NCBI RefSeq assembly: GCF_002005425.1
Contig: NZ_CP019704.1
Location: forward strand, 2,624,001 to 2,688,000
Source of the DNA: Polaribacter sp. BM10
GTDB lineage: Bacteria; Bacteroidota; Bacteroidia; Flavobacteriales; Flavobacteriaceae
Reading direction: 5' to 3'
Length of the DNA stretch: 64,000 nt
Under the pieces are notes generated by a model. The model was not told the DNA's origin. It saw only the letters and a list, made by a program, of their open reading frames with translations, and did no database searches. Of this stretch, positions 8,573 to 16,815 are shown piece after piece. Each line of letters opens with the position of its first letter. Positions within the stretch are counted from its first letter, which is position 1. Position numbers and translations under genes: made by a program.

Positions 8573-9253
8573 ATGGAAGTTAAATTCTTTAAAAAATCGG
8601 TTCCGACACTTATTTTTTTAGCAGTTTTTTCTGCGGTTGCGATACCTGTTTTTTATCATTTGTTAAAAGTAGATACTAAGCTAAAAGTTTACAGTCCTGC
8701 AGATGTAAATCCGCGATTGGTAGATTTTTCTATGAAACATATTACAAAAGACCACACCATTGCAGATTTTGAACTAACAAATCAAAACGGAGAAATAATT
8801 ACGAATAATACTTACAAAAATAAAATTTACGTAGCAGATTTCTTTTTTACACGTTGTCAAACTATTTGTATTGCAATGGCTTATAATATGAGCGAGTTGC
8901 AAGATTTTTACAAAAATGATAAAGATATTATGTTTCTTTCACACTCTGTAACACCTGTTATAGATAGTGTTTCTGTGTTAAAAGAATATGCAAAAAGAAA
9001 AGGAGTTGTAGATGGTAAGTGGAATGTAACCACAGGATCTAAACAGCATATTTACGAGCTTGCTAGAAAAAGTTATTTTGCTGTTTTAGATGAAGGAAAC
9101 GGTGATGAAAACGATTTTATACATACAGAGCAATTTGTATTAGTTGATAAAGATAGACGTATTCGTGGGTACTATGATGGTACAGAAAAAGAAGATATGG
9201 AGAAGTTGAAAAACGATATTGTTTTGTTAAAGGATGAATATGCATCAGAATAA
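8573..9253 (+). CDS. SCO1/SenC-family copper chaperone
   Basis: 226 residues from the ATG at 8573; the frame is open further upstream to a TTG at 8552, but that codon lies inside the promoter. One N-terminal membrane anchor (about 6-28) precedes a periplasmic thioredoxin-like domain. The copper ligands of the SCO family are present: Cys95 and Cys99 in RCQTIC and His184 in FIHTEQF. SCO proteins deliver copper to the CuA site of cytochrome oxidase or act as thiol reductases on it. The VADFFFTRC strand and LVDKDRRIRGYYDGT segment are characteristic. It ends 52 bases before feoA, but feoA has its own promoter and operator, so copper and iron functions are neighbours rather than an obvious operon. 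Confidence 0.92.
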   Translation: MEVKFFKKSVPTLIFLAVFSAVAIPVFYHLLKVDTKLKVYSPADVNPRLVDFSMKHITKDHTIADFELTNQNGEIITNNTYKNKIYVADFFFTRCQTICIAMAYNMSELQDFYKNDKDIMFLSHSVTPVIDSVSVLKEYAKRKGVVDGKWNVTTGSKQHIYELARKSYFAVLDEGNGDENDFIHTEQFVLVDKDRRIRGYYDGTEKEDMEKLKNDIVLLKDEYASE

Positions 9254-9257
9254 CTTG

Positions 9258-9274
9258 TTTAGAATCATTCTAAA
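9258..9274. promoter_or_regulatory. Perfect 8-1-8 palindrome in the feo promoter (metal-regulator operator candidate)
   Basis: TTTAGAAT-C-ATTCTAAA is a perfect 17-base palindrome between the probable -33 TTG (9255-9257) and the -7 element at 9279. The 7-1-7 architecture resembles Fur boxes and the TTAGnnnnnnnCTAA outline resembles DtxR/IdeR boxes. Placement ahead of feoAB makes an iron-responsive repressor the natural reader; its identity is inference. Confidence 0.7.
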
Positions 9275-9278
9275 TGAT

Positions 9279-9286
9279 TATCTTTG
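9279..9286 (+). promoter_or_regulatory. -7 promoter element of feo operon
   Basis: TATCTTTG followed by C, 20 bases before the feoA TTG start; with the TTG at 9255-9257 the spacing is 21 bases, within the Bacteroidota range. Confidence 0.65.
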
Positions 9287-9305
9287 CTAATCCAAAAACA
9301 AAATA

Positions 9306-9536
9306 TTGAGCACAATTGCATCTTTACATATTGGCGAAATGGGGTATATATCTGAAGAATCTTTAGATTTTATTCCGTTAAAATTACTAGAAATGGGTTG
9401 TTTGCCAGGGGCCGAAGTAGAATTGGTGCAAATAGCGCCTTTAAAAGACCCTTTATATATCTGTGTAAACGGTAGTCACTTGGCAATTAGAAAAGAAACA
9501 GCTTCAAAAATAAGAATCTTAAAAGCAAATTTATAA
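9306..9536 (+). CDS. feoA: Ferrous iron transport protein FeoA
   Basis: 76 residues starting at TTG 9306; no in-frame ATG fits, and the promoter at 9279 supports this start. FeoA is a small cytoplasmic SH3-like protein that works with the FeoB transporter. The segments LKLLEMGCLPGAEVELV and DPLYICVNGSHLAIRKETA are the typical FeoA core. Its stop overlaps the feoB ATG by one base (TAATG), which indicates translational coupling. Transcription is probably controlled by the palindrome at 9258. Confidence 0.93.
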   Translation: MSTIASLHIGEMGYISEESLDFIPLKLLEMGCLPGAEVELVQIAPLKDPLYICVNGSHLAIRKETASKIRILKANL

Positions 9537-11647
9537 TGCCTAAAAACGATATAAAAGTTGCTTTAATAGGAAATCCTAATACCGGAAAAACTTCTTTATT
9601 TAATCAACTAACAGGTTTAAATCAAAAAGTTGGTAATTATCCAGGAGTTACAGTAGATAAAAAGCAAGGTACAAGTAAATTATCTGCAACCCAAAATGCC
9701 TTAATTACAGATTTACCAGGAACATATAGTATAAATCCTACTTCTTTAGATGAAAGTATTGTATTAAAAACATTACTTAAAAAAGATATAAAAGAATCAC
9801 CAGACGTAATTTTAGTGGTTGCAGATGTAGAGAACTTAAAAAGAAATCTTTTATTGTTTTCTCAAATAAAAGATTTAGAAATTCCGACAGTTTTGGCTAT
9901 TAATATGGTAGATCAAATGACTAAGAAAGGAATTTCTATAGATTTATCTGCCTTAGAAAAAGAGTTAAATACCGAAGTAGTTTTAATTAGTGCTAGAAAA
10001 AATCAAGGAATCGAAGATGTTAAAGCGGCAATTATTCGTTGCCATGTTGCGGCAAAAGCAGCACCTTTATGCGGAATTAACTCTAAAATAGATCCAGATT
10101 ATTTTTCTAAACTAAAAGAAATTAGCCCTAACTATTCTTTATATGAACTGTGGTTAATGGTAACCCAGAACAATTACCCAGATACCATAAGTAAAGAAGA
10201 AAAAGAAAAGTTACTTGCCTTTAAGCAAGATGTATCTAAGTTAAAAAAGTATCAGCATAAAGAAACAATTTATCGTTATCAAGAGATAAATAAAATTTTA
10301 AAGAAAACGTATTTAGTAGACAAAAGTAAAGCTACAGATATAAGAAGTAAATTAGATAAAATTTTTACACACAAAATTTTTGGTTACGTAATTTTCTTTT
10401 TAATTCTTTTGGTAATTTTTCAATCTGTTTTTGATTGGGCAACGGTACCAATGGATTTTATTGATGCCACATTTGCTGATTTATCAAACTTTGTAAAAAG
10501 TAAATTAGCACCAGGTGTTTTAACAGATTTATTGGTAGAAGGTATAATTCCTGGAATTGGAGGAGTTATCATATTTATACCTCAAATTGCAATACTATTT
10601 TTATTTATTGCTGTTTTAGAAGAAACAGGTTATATGAGTCGTGTTGTTTTTCTAATGGATAAAATTATGCGTCGTTTTGGTATGAATGGTAAAAGCGTAA
10701 TTCCGTTAATTTCTGGTACCGCTTGTGCAATACCAGCCATAATGGCTACAAGAACTATTTCTAGTTGGAAAGAGCGTTTAATTACAATTTTAGTAACACC
10801 ATTTACAACCTGTTCTGCACGTTTACCAGTTTATGCAATATTAATTGCGTTAATAATACCAAATAAAAGAATCTTCGGTTTTTTAAATTTACAAGGTTTA
10901 GTTTTACTTTCTCTGTATGGTTTAGGGTTTGCAACAGCAATTTTAGCAGCCTACATATTGCATAAAACTTTAAAAGTAAAATCAAAATCGTTTTTTATAA
11001 TAGAAATGCCAAACTATAAGGTTCCTTCTGTTAAAAATATCTTTTTTGAAGTAGTAGAAAAAACAAAAGCATTTGTATTTGGTGCGGGTAAAATAATATT
11101 AGCCTTGTCTATTATATTATGGTTTTTGGCTTCTAACGGACCAGAATCTTTTAAAAATGCAGAGAAAAACATTATAGAAAATGTAGCAAACAATAATTTA
11201 AATAAAGACGAGTTAAATCAAAAAATAGCTTCCTCTAAATTAGAAAACTCATACATTGGTATAATGGGTAAAACTATAGAACCAGTTATAAAACCTTTGG
11301 GTTATGATTGGAAGATAGGAATCGCTTTAATAACATCTTTTGCAGCCAGAGAAGTTTTTGTAGGAACTTTGGCAACAATTTATAGTGTAGAGTCTGATGA
11401 TGAAGATACAACCACAATTAAAGAAAAAATGCGTTCTGAAGTAAATTTAGAAACTGGTAAAAGTCGTTTTAATTTTCCGGTTGGTATGTCTTTAATGGTG
11501 TTTTATGCGTTTGCAATGCAGTGTATGGCAACGTTAGCAATTGTAAAAAGAGAAACAAAAACCTGGAGGTGGCCTTTAATACAATTATTTGGTATGGCTT
11601 TATTGGCTTATGTTTCATCGTTTATAGTATATCAATTATTAAGCTAA
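9536..11647 (+). CDS. feoB: Ferrous iron permease FeoB
   Basis: 703 residues. The N-terminal G domain shows G1 GNPNTGKTS (12-20), G3 DLPGTYS, G4 NMVD and G5 SARKNQG, followed by a helical linker and a C-terminal membrane permease (about 280-703) with two Gate-type segments (for example IPGIGGVIIFIPQI and ISGTACAIPAIMATR, the latter with the conserved Cys). FeoB imports Fe(II) across the inner membrane. It is coupled to feoA upstream (TAATG) and to the 38-aa gene downstream (TAATG again), giving a tight three-gene operon. Length and motifs are normal. Confidence 0.97.
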   Translation: MPKNDIKVALIGNPNTGKTSLFNQLTGLNQKVGNYPGVTVDKKQGTSKLSATQNALITDLPGTYSINPTSLDESIVLKTLLKKDIKESPDVILVVADVENLKRNLLLFSQIKDLEIPTVLAINMVDQMTKKGISIDLSALEKELNTEVVLISARKNQGIEDVKAAIIRCHVAAKAAPLCGINSKIDPDYFSKLKEISPNYSLYELWLMVTQNNYPDTISKEEKEKLLAFKQDVSKLKKYQHKETIYRYQEINKILKKTYLVDKSKATDIRSKLDKIFTHKIFGYVIFFLILLVIFQSVFDWATVPMDFIDATFADLSNFVKSKLAPGVLTDLLVEGIIPGIGGVIIFIPQIAILFLFIAVLEETGYMSRVVFLMDKIMRRFGMNGKSVIPLISGTACAIPAIMATRTISSWKERLITILVTPFTTCSARLPVYAILIALIIPNKRIFGFLNLQGLVLLSLYGLGFATAILAAYILHKTLKVKSKSFFIIEMPNYKVPSVKNIFFEVVEKTKAFVFGAGKIILALSIILWFLASNGPESFKNAEKNIIENVANNNLNKDELNQKIASSKLENSYIGIMGKTIEPVIKPLGYDWKIGIALITSFAAREVFVGTLATIYSVESDDEDTTTIKEKMRSEVNLETGKSRFNFPVGMSLMVFYAFAMQCMATLAIVKRETKTWRWPLIQLFGMALLAYVSSFIVYQLLS

Positions 11648-11763
11648 TGCAAGAAATAATCGTTTACATATTAGTAGTTTTAGCAGTTTTCTTTTTAGGT
11701 AAAAAGTATGTTTTTCCTGCAAAGAAAAAAGGAAATTGTAATACAGGTTGCGATTGCCATTAA
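11647..11763 (+). CDS. FeoB-associated Cys-rich small membrane protein
   Basis: 38 residues starting at the ATG that overlaps the feoB stop (TAATG, 11645-11649). One membrane segment (about 4-18) is followed by a short basic linker and a C-terminal metal-binding-looking tail GNCNTGCDCH with three Cys and a terminal His. Small proteins of this design follow feoB in many bacteria and are annotated as FeoB-associated Cys-rich proteins, sometimes considered FeoC replacements. An iron or redox role at the transporter is likely but not proven. The same frame is open upstream inside feoB, but the coupled start is far more plausible. Confidence 0.85.
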   Translation: MQEIIVYILVVLAVFFLGKKYVFPAKKKGNCNTGCDCH

Positions 11764-11804
11764 AACTTAACAGAATATTAATTGTCTTTTCTTGTAATGA
11801 TTTC

Positions 11805-11812
11805 TACTTTTG
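11805..11812 (+). promoter_or_regulatory. -7 promoter element of DUF2911 gene
   Basis: TACTTTTG matches TAnnTTTG, 43 bases before the ATG at 11856. Confidence 0.45.
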
Positions 11813-11855
11813 AAAGACTTGAAACAAATACATTAACAAAACATATTTTAAAAAC

Positions 11856-12407
11856 ATGAAAAAATCAATTTTAGCAATTGCAGTATTTGCAATTACATTA
11901 CTTAGCGGTACAGATTCTTTTGCGCAAAAATGGAAAAAATTAGATGTAAGTCCTATGGATGCTTCTACGTTTCCAGACAATTGGCGAGAATCAAATAAAG
12001 TTGTAAAGGTAGTTTATGGTCGTCCGCAGTTAAAAGGTAGAGATTTAGCAAAACTAGCACCAGCAGGTAAAGTTTGGAGAACCGGAGCAAACGAAGCTGC
12101 AGAAATTACATTTTTTAAAGACGTGTTTTTTGGTGGTAAAGCTGTAAAAGCAGGAACGTATTCTTTATTTACAATTCCTGCAGCAGAAGGAAATTGGACA
12201 GTTATTTTAAGTAAAGCAAGAAATGTTTGGGGTCATTACTCATACAAAGAAATAGAAGATGTTGTAAGAGTAAAAGGTACTGTTTCTAAATCTGAAGAAA
12301 ATATAGAAGCTTTTTCTATGATTTTTGAAGACGATATGACTTTAAAAATGGGTTGGGCAAATACAGTAGTATCTGTGCCGATTAAAACAGAAATTATAGA
12401 AAAATAA
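11856..12407 (+). CDS. Exported DUF2911-family protein
   Basis: 183 residues with a signal peptide cleaved near SFA-QK (residue 23). The mature part contains the DUF2911 pattern: KVVYGRPQLKGRDLAKLAP, VWRTGANEAAEITF, GKAVKAGTYSLFTIP, WTVILSKARNVWGHYSYK and the late MIFEDDMTLKMGWANTVVSVP. This family is common and single-domain in Bacteroidota; its function is unknown. It has its own promoter and is followed by a strong terminator, so it is monocistronic and independent of the feo operon. Confidence 0.9.
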   Translation: MKKSILAIAVFAITLLSGTDSFAQKWKKLDVSPMDASTFPDNWRESNKVVKVVYGRPQLKGRDLAKLAPAGKVWRTGANEAAEITFFKDVFFGGKAVKAGTYSLFTIPAAEGNWTVILSKARNVWGHYSYKEIEDVVRVKGTVSKSEENIEAFSMIFEDDMTLKMGWANTVVSVPIKTEIIEK

Positions 12408-12425
12408 TTACAATTTAAAACTTGT

Positions 12426-12461
12426 AAAAAAGCCTTTTAATTTTTATTAGAAGGCTTTTTT
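12426..12461 (+). terminator. Terminator after DUF2911 gene
   Basis: AAAAAAGCCTT / AAGGCTTTTTT stem with a 14-base loop and T-run. Confidence 0.85.
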
Positions 12462-12503
12462 ATTTTTAAAATATCTTAACTGTTTAAGCAAGTACTTTTT
12501 TAC

Positions 12504-12524
12504 TTTAATCTTCTAAAGATTAAA
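12504..12524. promoter_or_regulatory. Perfect 9-3-9 palindrome directly upstream of the leuS -7 element
   Basis: TTTAATCTT-CTA-AAGATTAAA, 21 bases, occupying the space between the -33 and -7 positions of the leuS promoter. A repressor or regulator site is plausible; no known family assigned. Confidence 0.45.
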
Positions 12525-12526
12525 TG

Positions 12527-12534
12527 TAAATTTG
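12527..12534 (+). promoter_or_regulatory. -7 promoter element of leuS
   Basis: TAAATTTG matches TAnnTTTG; 22 bases before the ATG at 12557. Confidence 0.6.
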
Positions 12535-12556
12535 TACCCTATAATAAAAGAATCAA

Positions 12557-15500
12557 ATGCAATATAATCATCAAGAAATAGAAGAAAATTGGCAAAAGTT
12601 TTGGGCAGAAAACGAAACCTTTAAAGCCGAAAATAATTCTGAAAAACCAAAATATTACGTGTTAGATATGTTTCCTTATCCGTCTGGTGCAGGTTTACAT
12701 GTTGGGCATCCTTTAGGCTATATTGCAAGTGATATTTATGCACGTTACAAACGTCATAAAGGTTTTAATGTATTACATCCGCAAGGGTATGATTCTTTTG
12801 GTTTACCTGCAGAACAATATGCAATACAAACAGGGCAACATCCTGCAAAAACTACAGAAGCAAATATTGCAACGTATAGAAAACAACTAGATAAAATTGG
12901 TTTTTCTTTCGATTGGAGCAGAGAAGTAAGAACTTCTAGTCCAGAATACTATAAATGGACGCAATCTATTTTTATTGAGTTATTTAATTCTTGGTATAAC
13001 AAAGATGCTGACAAAGCAGAAGATATTTCTAGCTTAGAAAAAATCTTTAATAAAGAAGGAAATGCAAATGTAAATGCAGTTTCAGATGAAGATATAGCTA
13101 TTTTTTCTGCGGATGAATGGAAAGCTTATTCAGCGAAAGAACAAGAAGAAATTTTATTACAATATCGTTTAACTTTTTTATCTGATACAGAAGTAAATTG
13201 GTGTCCGGCATTAGGAACCGTTTTGGCAAATGATGAAATTGTAAACGGAGTATCAGAAAGAGGAAGTCATCCGGTAATTCGTAAAAAAATGACGCAATGG
13301 TCTATGCGAATTTCTGCTTATGCACAACGTTTGTTAGACGGATTAGAAAAAATAGATTGGCCACAACCGCTAAAAGATTCTCAAACCAATTGGATTGGGC
13401 GCTCGCAAGGTGCTATGGTAACTTTTAAAGTAGAAGAAACGGCTGTAAATACATCATCAGAAGTAAAACTATCTTATAAAGAATTAGAAGATTTAAAAGA
13501 AGTTCGATTAAATTTAACCAAAGCAGAAACTACACTTTGGAATGAGTTAAAGAACAAAAAAGGAGCATCAAAATTTAGAAAAAAGTATACAATTGGTACT
13601 TTTATGGTAGATTTTGTATGTATTGCTAAAAACTTAATAGTAGAGTTTTCTGGTAAAGAAGATGAAGCTGAGAGAACAACTTATTTTAATAACGAAGGTT
13701 TTCATGTAATACGTTTTACAAATGAAGAGGTTTTAGATAATGTTGTAAAAGTAGTATCAGAAATAAATACAGCAATTCAGTTCCCGAAAGAAATTGAAAA
13801 AACAACTGTAAAAGAAGTTGTTAAAAAGAAAAACGAATATAAAATTGATGTTTTTACCACAAGACCAGATACCATTTATGGTGTAAGTTTTATGACGTTG
13901 GCGCCAGAGCACGAACTAGTTTCTAAAATTACTACAGCCGCTCAAAAAGCAGAAGTAGAGGCTTATGTTGCTGCAACAGCTAAAAGATCTGAACGTGATA
14001 GAATGGCAGATGTAAAAACAATTTCTGGGGCATTTACAGGTGCATATGCTATACATCCTTTTTCTGGTGAAAAGGTACAAATCTGGATTGGAGATTATGT
14101 CTTAGCAAGTTATGGTACAGGTGCAGTAATGGCGGTTCCTTGTGGCGATCAACGTGATTATGATTTTGCAAAACATTTTGGTATCCCAATTCCTAATATC
14201 TTCGAAGGTGTAGATATTTCTAAAGAAGCACACACAGATAAAGAAGGAACTGTAATTGCGAATTCAGACTTTTTATCAGGATTAAAATATAAAAAAGCAC
14301 TAAAACTTGCCATTTACGAAATGGAAAAAAGAGGTTTTGGTTACGGTAAAATAAACTACAGATTAAGAGACGCGGTTTTTAGTAGACAACGTTATTGGGG
14401 AGAACCTTTTCCGGTTTATTATAAAGACGGAATGCCACAAATGATAGATGAAAAACATTTACCAATTGTGTTGCCAGAAGTAGAAAAATATTTACCAACA
14501 GAAGATGGTAAACCACCATTAGGAAATGCAACAGAATGGGCATGGGATTCTCGTGCTAAAAAAGTAGTTTCTAATGATAAATTAAAAAATAAAACAGTTT
14601 ATCCTTTAGAATTAAATACAATGCCTGGGTGGGCAGGAAGTTCTTGGTACTTTAACAGATACATGGATGCTTCTAATACAGAAGAATTTGCAAGTAAAGA
14701 AGCTTTAAATTACTGGAAAGAAGTAGATTTATACATTGGTGGTTCCGAACACGCAACAGGGCATTTACTATATGCTCGTTTTTGGCAAAAATTCTTGTTT
14801 GATAAAGGAATTGTGCCTGTAGATGAGTTTGCCAAAAAGCTTATAAACCAAGGTATGATTTTAGGAACTTCTGCATTTGTTTACAAAGCGACTCCGTTTG
14901 TTAAAAACGGTTGCGCAATAGACAAATCTAACGACGATGTTATCGAGAAAATACCGGCCGTTTTTGTTTCTAAAAATTTATTTACTTCTGATGACGAATT
15001 TGAAACTGTTGTTAAAAATTATTTATTAGATAAAGGTTTACTAAATCCTAATTATGCAGATTTAGTAATGATTGTTAAAACACCTTTGCACGCAGATGTA
15101 TCTTTGGTAAATGCTTCGGATGATTTAGATATCGAAGGATTTAAAGAACATCCTCTAAATGCAGAATATAAAGATGCCGCATTTATTTTAGAAGAAGGAG
15201 TTTATAAAGTTGGGCGTGAAGTAGAAAAAATGTCTAAATCGAAGTACAATGTTGTTAATCCTGATGATATTGTAAAAGAGTATGGTGCAGATTCATTGCG
15301 TTTGTTCGAAATGTTTTTAGGGCCGTTAGATCAAGCAAAACCATGGAAAACTTCGGGTATTTCTGGTGTTTCTTCATTTTTAAAGAAGCTTTGGAAACTT
15401 TATTTTAACGGAGAAGAATTTTCTGTTTCTGATGATAAAGCAACCAAAGAAGAATTAAAAACATTACACAAAACAATTAAAAAGGTAGAAGAAGATATAG

Positions 15501-15907
15501 AGAATTTCTCTTTTAATACATCTGTTTCTACATTTATGATTGCTGTAAATGAATTAACTGCTTTAAAATGTAACAAGCGTGAAATCTTAGAACCTTTATT
15601 GGTATTATTATCGCCTTATGCACCACATATTACAGAAGAATTGTATAGTAGATTAGGAAATAAAGAATCTATATCTACAGCAGCTTTTCCTGTTTTTGAT
15701 GCAAAACATTTAGTAGAAAGTGCCAAAGTATATCCTATTTCTTTTAACGGTAAAATGCGTTTTACATTAGAACTTCCTTTAGATTTATCTAAAGAAGAAA
15801 TCGAGAAAACAGTAATGGAGCACGAAAAAACAATAGCACAATTAGATGGTAGAACACCTAAAAAAGTTATTATTGTACCAGGAAAAATTGTAAATATTGT
15901 AGGTTAA
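12557..15907 (+). CDS. leuS: Leucyl-tRNA synthetase with an inserted DUF559 domain
   Basis: 1116 residues, much longer than E. coli LeuRS (860). The class-I core is intact: HVGH (His48-His51) and KMSKS (891-895), the editing-domain strand DVFTTRPDTIYG (from about 430), GTGAVMAVPCGDQRDYDFA, the WYFNRYMD and EHATGHLLYARFW segments and a normal anticodon-binding end. Some Bacteroidota-type lengthening is seen before the editing domain and before KMSKS. The striking part is residues about 303-407: a complete DUF559-like domain (LTKAETTLWNEL, KFRKKYTIGTFMVDFV, LIVEFSG, GFHVIRFTNEEVL) inserted in frame just before the editing-domain strand. Its nuclease residues look partly degraded (see the separate entry). 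Promoter at 12527 with an overlapping palindrome; a terminator follows at 15934. Confidence 0.97.
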   Translation: MQYNHQEIEENWQKFWAENETFKAENNSEKPKYYVLDMFPYPSGAGLHVGHPLGYIASDIYARYKRHKGFNVLHPQGYDSFGLPAEQYAIQTGQHPAKTTEANIATYRKQLDKIGFSFDWSREVRTSSPEYYKWTQSIFIELFNSWYNKDADKAEDISSLEKIFNKEGNANVNAVSDEDIAIFSADEWKAYSAKEQEEILLQYRLTFLSDTEVNWCPALGTVLANDEIVNGVSERGSHPVIRKKMTQWSMRISAYAQRLLDGLEKIDWPQPLKDSQTNWIGRSQGAMVTFKVEETAVNTSSEVKLSYKELEDLKEVRLNLTKAETTLWNELKNKKGASKFRKKYTIGTFMVDFVCIAKNLIVEFSGKEDEAERTTYFNNEGFHVIRFTNEEVLDNVVKVVSEINTAIQFPKEIEKTTVKEVVKKKNEYKIDVFTTRPDTIYGVSFMTLAPEHELVSKITTAAQKAEVEAYVAATAKRSERDRMADVKTISGAFTGAYAIHPFSGEKVQIWIGDYVLASYGTGAVMAVPCGDQRDYDFAKHFGIPIPNIFEGVDISKEAHTDKEGTVIANSDFLSGLKYKKALKLAIYEMEKRGFGYGKINYRLRDAVFSRQRYWGEPFPVYYKDGMPQMIDEKHLPIVLPEVEKYLPTEDGKPPLGNATEWAWDSRAKKVVSNDKLKNKTVYPLELNTMPGWAGSSWYFNRYMDASNTEEFASKEALNYWKEVDLYIGGSEHATGHLLYARFWQKFLFDKGIVPVDEFAKKLINQGMILGTSAFVYKATPFVKNGCAIDKSNDDVIEKIPAVFVSKNLFTSDDEFETVVKNYLLDKGLLNPNYADLVMIVKTPLHADVSLVNASDDLDIEGFKEHPLNAEYKDAAFILEEGVYKVGREVEKMSKSKYNVVNPDDIVKEYGADSLRLFEMFLGPLDQAKPWKTSGISGVSSFLKKLWKLYFNGEEFSVSDDKATKEELKTLHKTIKKVEEDIENFSFNTSVSTFMIAVNELTALKCNKREILEPLLVLLSPYAPHITEELYSRLGNKESISTAAFPVFDAKHLVESAKVYPISFNGKMRFTLELPLDLSKEEIEKTVMEHEKTIAQLDGRTPKKVIIVPGKIVNIVG
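13463..13777 (+). other. DUF559 (Vsr/PD-(D/E)xK-like) domain inserted inside LeuRS
   Basis: Codons about 303-407 of leuS. The order of motifs matches free-standing DUF559 proteins: an N-terminal helix with NLTKAETTLWNELKNKK, the basic KFRKKYTIG, the strand MVDFVCIAKNLIVEF, then the helix and GFHVIRFTNEEVLDNV. Asp352 and Glu363 of the usual D...ExD site are kept, but the next acidic residue is Ser365 (EFSG in place of E-L-D-G) and the usual GGQH stretch is shortened away. The flanks IGRSQGAMVTFKVEE and YKIDVFTTRPDT are ordinary LeuRS, so the insertion is at the CP1 editing-domain entry. An RNA- or DNA-binding relic without cleavage activity is the likeliest reading. Confidence 0.85.
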
Positions 15908-15933
15908 TAAAACCATATAAAATTTTAATAAGT

Positions 15934-15975
15934 AAGGAATTTGATATTGTTAAATATTGAATTCCTTCTTTTTTT
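15934..15975 (+). terminator. Terminator after leuS
   Basis: AAGGAATT / AATTCCTT stem with a long AT-rich loop, followed by CTTTTTTT. Confidence 0.7.
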
Positions 15976-15997
15976 GAAATCTGATTAAAGAATAATT

Positions 15998-16255
15998 ATG
16001 AACGCTTTTTTTGAAATTATTGGTTTATTAGCAGCGCTGCTAACTACCATATCTTTTTTACCACAAGTATATAAAACATGGCAAACCAAAGATACTTCTG
16101 GGTTGTCTTTAACAATGTTTATTGTGTTTTTTTTAGGTATTGTTTTATGGCTTATTTACGGTATTTATTTAAATAGTTTACCCATGATTTTAGCCAATAC
16201 AATTACAGCAGTTTCTTCTATGTATTTAATAATTATGAAGTTGAAACATAAATAG
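15998..16255 (+). CDS. SemiSWEET-type sugar transporter
   Basis: 85 residues with three transmembrane helices (about 4-24, 37-56, 61-81), the half-transporter unit that dimerises to move sugars across the inner membrane. The PQ-loop signature FLPQVYKTWQTKDTSGLSL and the GIVLWLIYGI and LPMILANTITA segments are typical of SemiSWEET/MtN3 proteins; the Pro in helix 1 and the Asn in ILANT are the conserved hinge and pocket residues. The substrate is likely a small sugar but is not shown by the sequence. It lies between two terminators, so it is monocistronic. Confidence 0.9.
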   Translation: MNAFFEIIGLLAALLTTISFLPQVYKTWQTKDTSGLSLTMFIVFFLGIVLWLIYGIYLNSLPMILANTITAVSSMYLIIMKLKHK

Positions 16256-16282
16256 AAAACATATTTTTAATGTGAAATTGAT

Positions 16283-16313
16283 AAAGCCATTACAGTATTT
16301 GTAATGGCTTTTT
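16283..16313 (+). terminator. Terminator after SemiSWEET gene
   Basis: AAAGCCATTACA / TGTAATGGCTTT stem, 5-base loop, T-run. Confidence 0.9.
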
Positions 16314-16349
16314 ATTTAACTATCTTGTCCTTTCTAAAATAAACTTCAA

Positions 16350-16814
16350 ATGAAAACAAATTATTTCTTCTTTATATTAATTTTTGGAATGCTTTTTGGA
16401 GCCTGTAAACAAGAAGAACCCTTAGAAAAATATATGGCAAAAAGTTGGGAAACTAATTATTTAAAAATAGAAATGCCAACTTTTGAAAATACAGATTCTT
16501 TACATGTTTTTGAAGATAAATTTGATAATAATCCTATACAAGTAGCCCAATCTAAATACAATTTAGATGGTACTTTTACAGCTTGGTTTTTAACCAATTC
16601 TAATCAGAAAATATTAGAAACCGATGGTACATGGAATGTGGTTGGAGACTCTTTGCAGGTTTCTTTTTTTTATAATAATAAAGAGATGAAGGTAAGTTAC
16701 AAAATCACAAAAACAGAAGAAGGATTTATAGGGGAAAGCAAATATGATTGGGATAATGATGGTGTTGCAGATGATTTTTTAACAATGAAAACGAAAGAAA
16801 TTAAAACTGAATAA
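16350..16814 (+). CDS. Lipoprotein of unknown function
   Basis: 154 residues. A lipoprotein signal peptide ends in the lipobox LFGAC with Cys19 as the lipidated residue, and KQEE after it gives no clear outer-surface export signal. The mature part looks like a small all-beta lipocalin-like domain (SKYNLDGTFTAWF, LETDGTWNVVGDSLQVSF, MKVSYKITKTEEGFIGESKYDWD) and includes a calcium-loop-like DWDNDGVADD near the C-terminus. It is separated by a single base from the following histidine kinase, so the two are co-transcribed, and a sensing partnership is possible. I do not recognise a named family. Confidence 0.75.
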   Translation: MKTNYFFFILIFGMLFGACKQEEPLEKYMAKSWETNYLKIEMPTFENTDSLHVFEDKFDNNPIQVAQSKYNLDGTFTAWFLTNSNQKILETDGTWNVVGDSLQVSFFYNNKEMKVSYKITKTEEGFIGESKYDWDNDGVADDFLTMKTKEIKTE

Positions 16815-16815
16815 T

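Noticed and set aside
10803..10985. Minus-strand 60-codon frame within feoB
   Set aside because: Antisense to a clear membrane domain; no independent support.
13463..13777. LeuRS insert read as an intein or group-I intron ORF
   Set aside because: No Cys/Ser splice junction, no HNG-type end and no intron RNA; the frame is continuous and the domain is DUF559-like.
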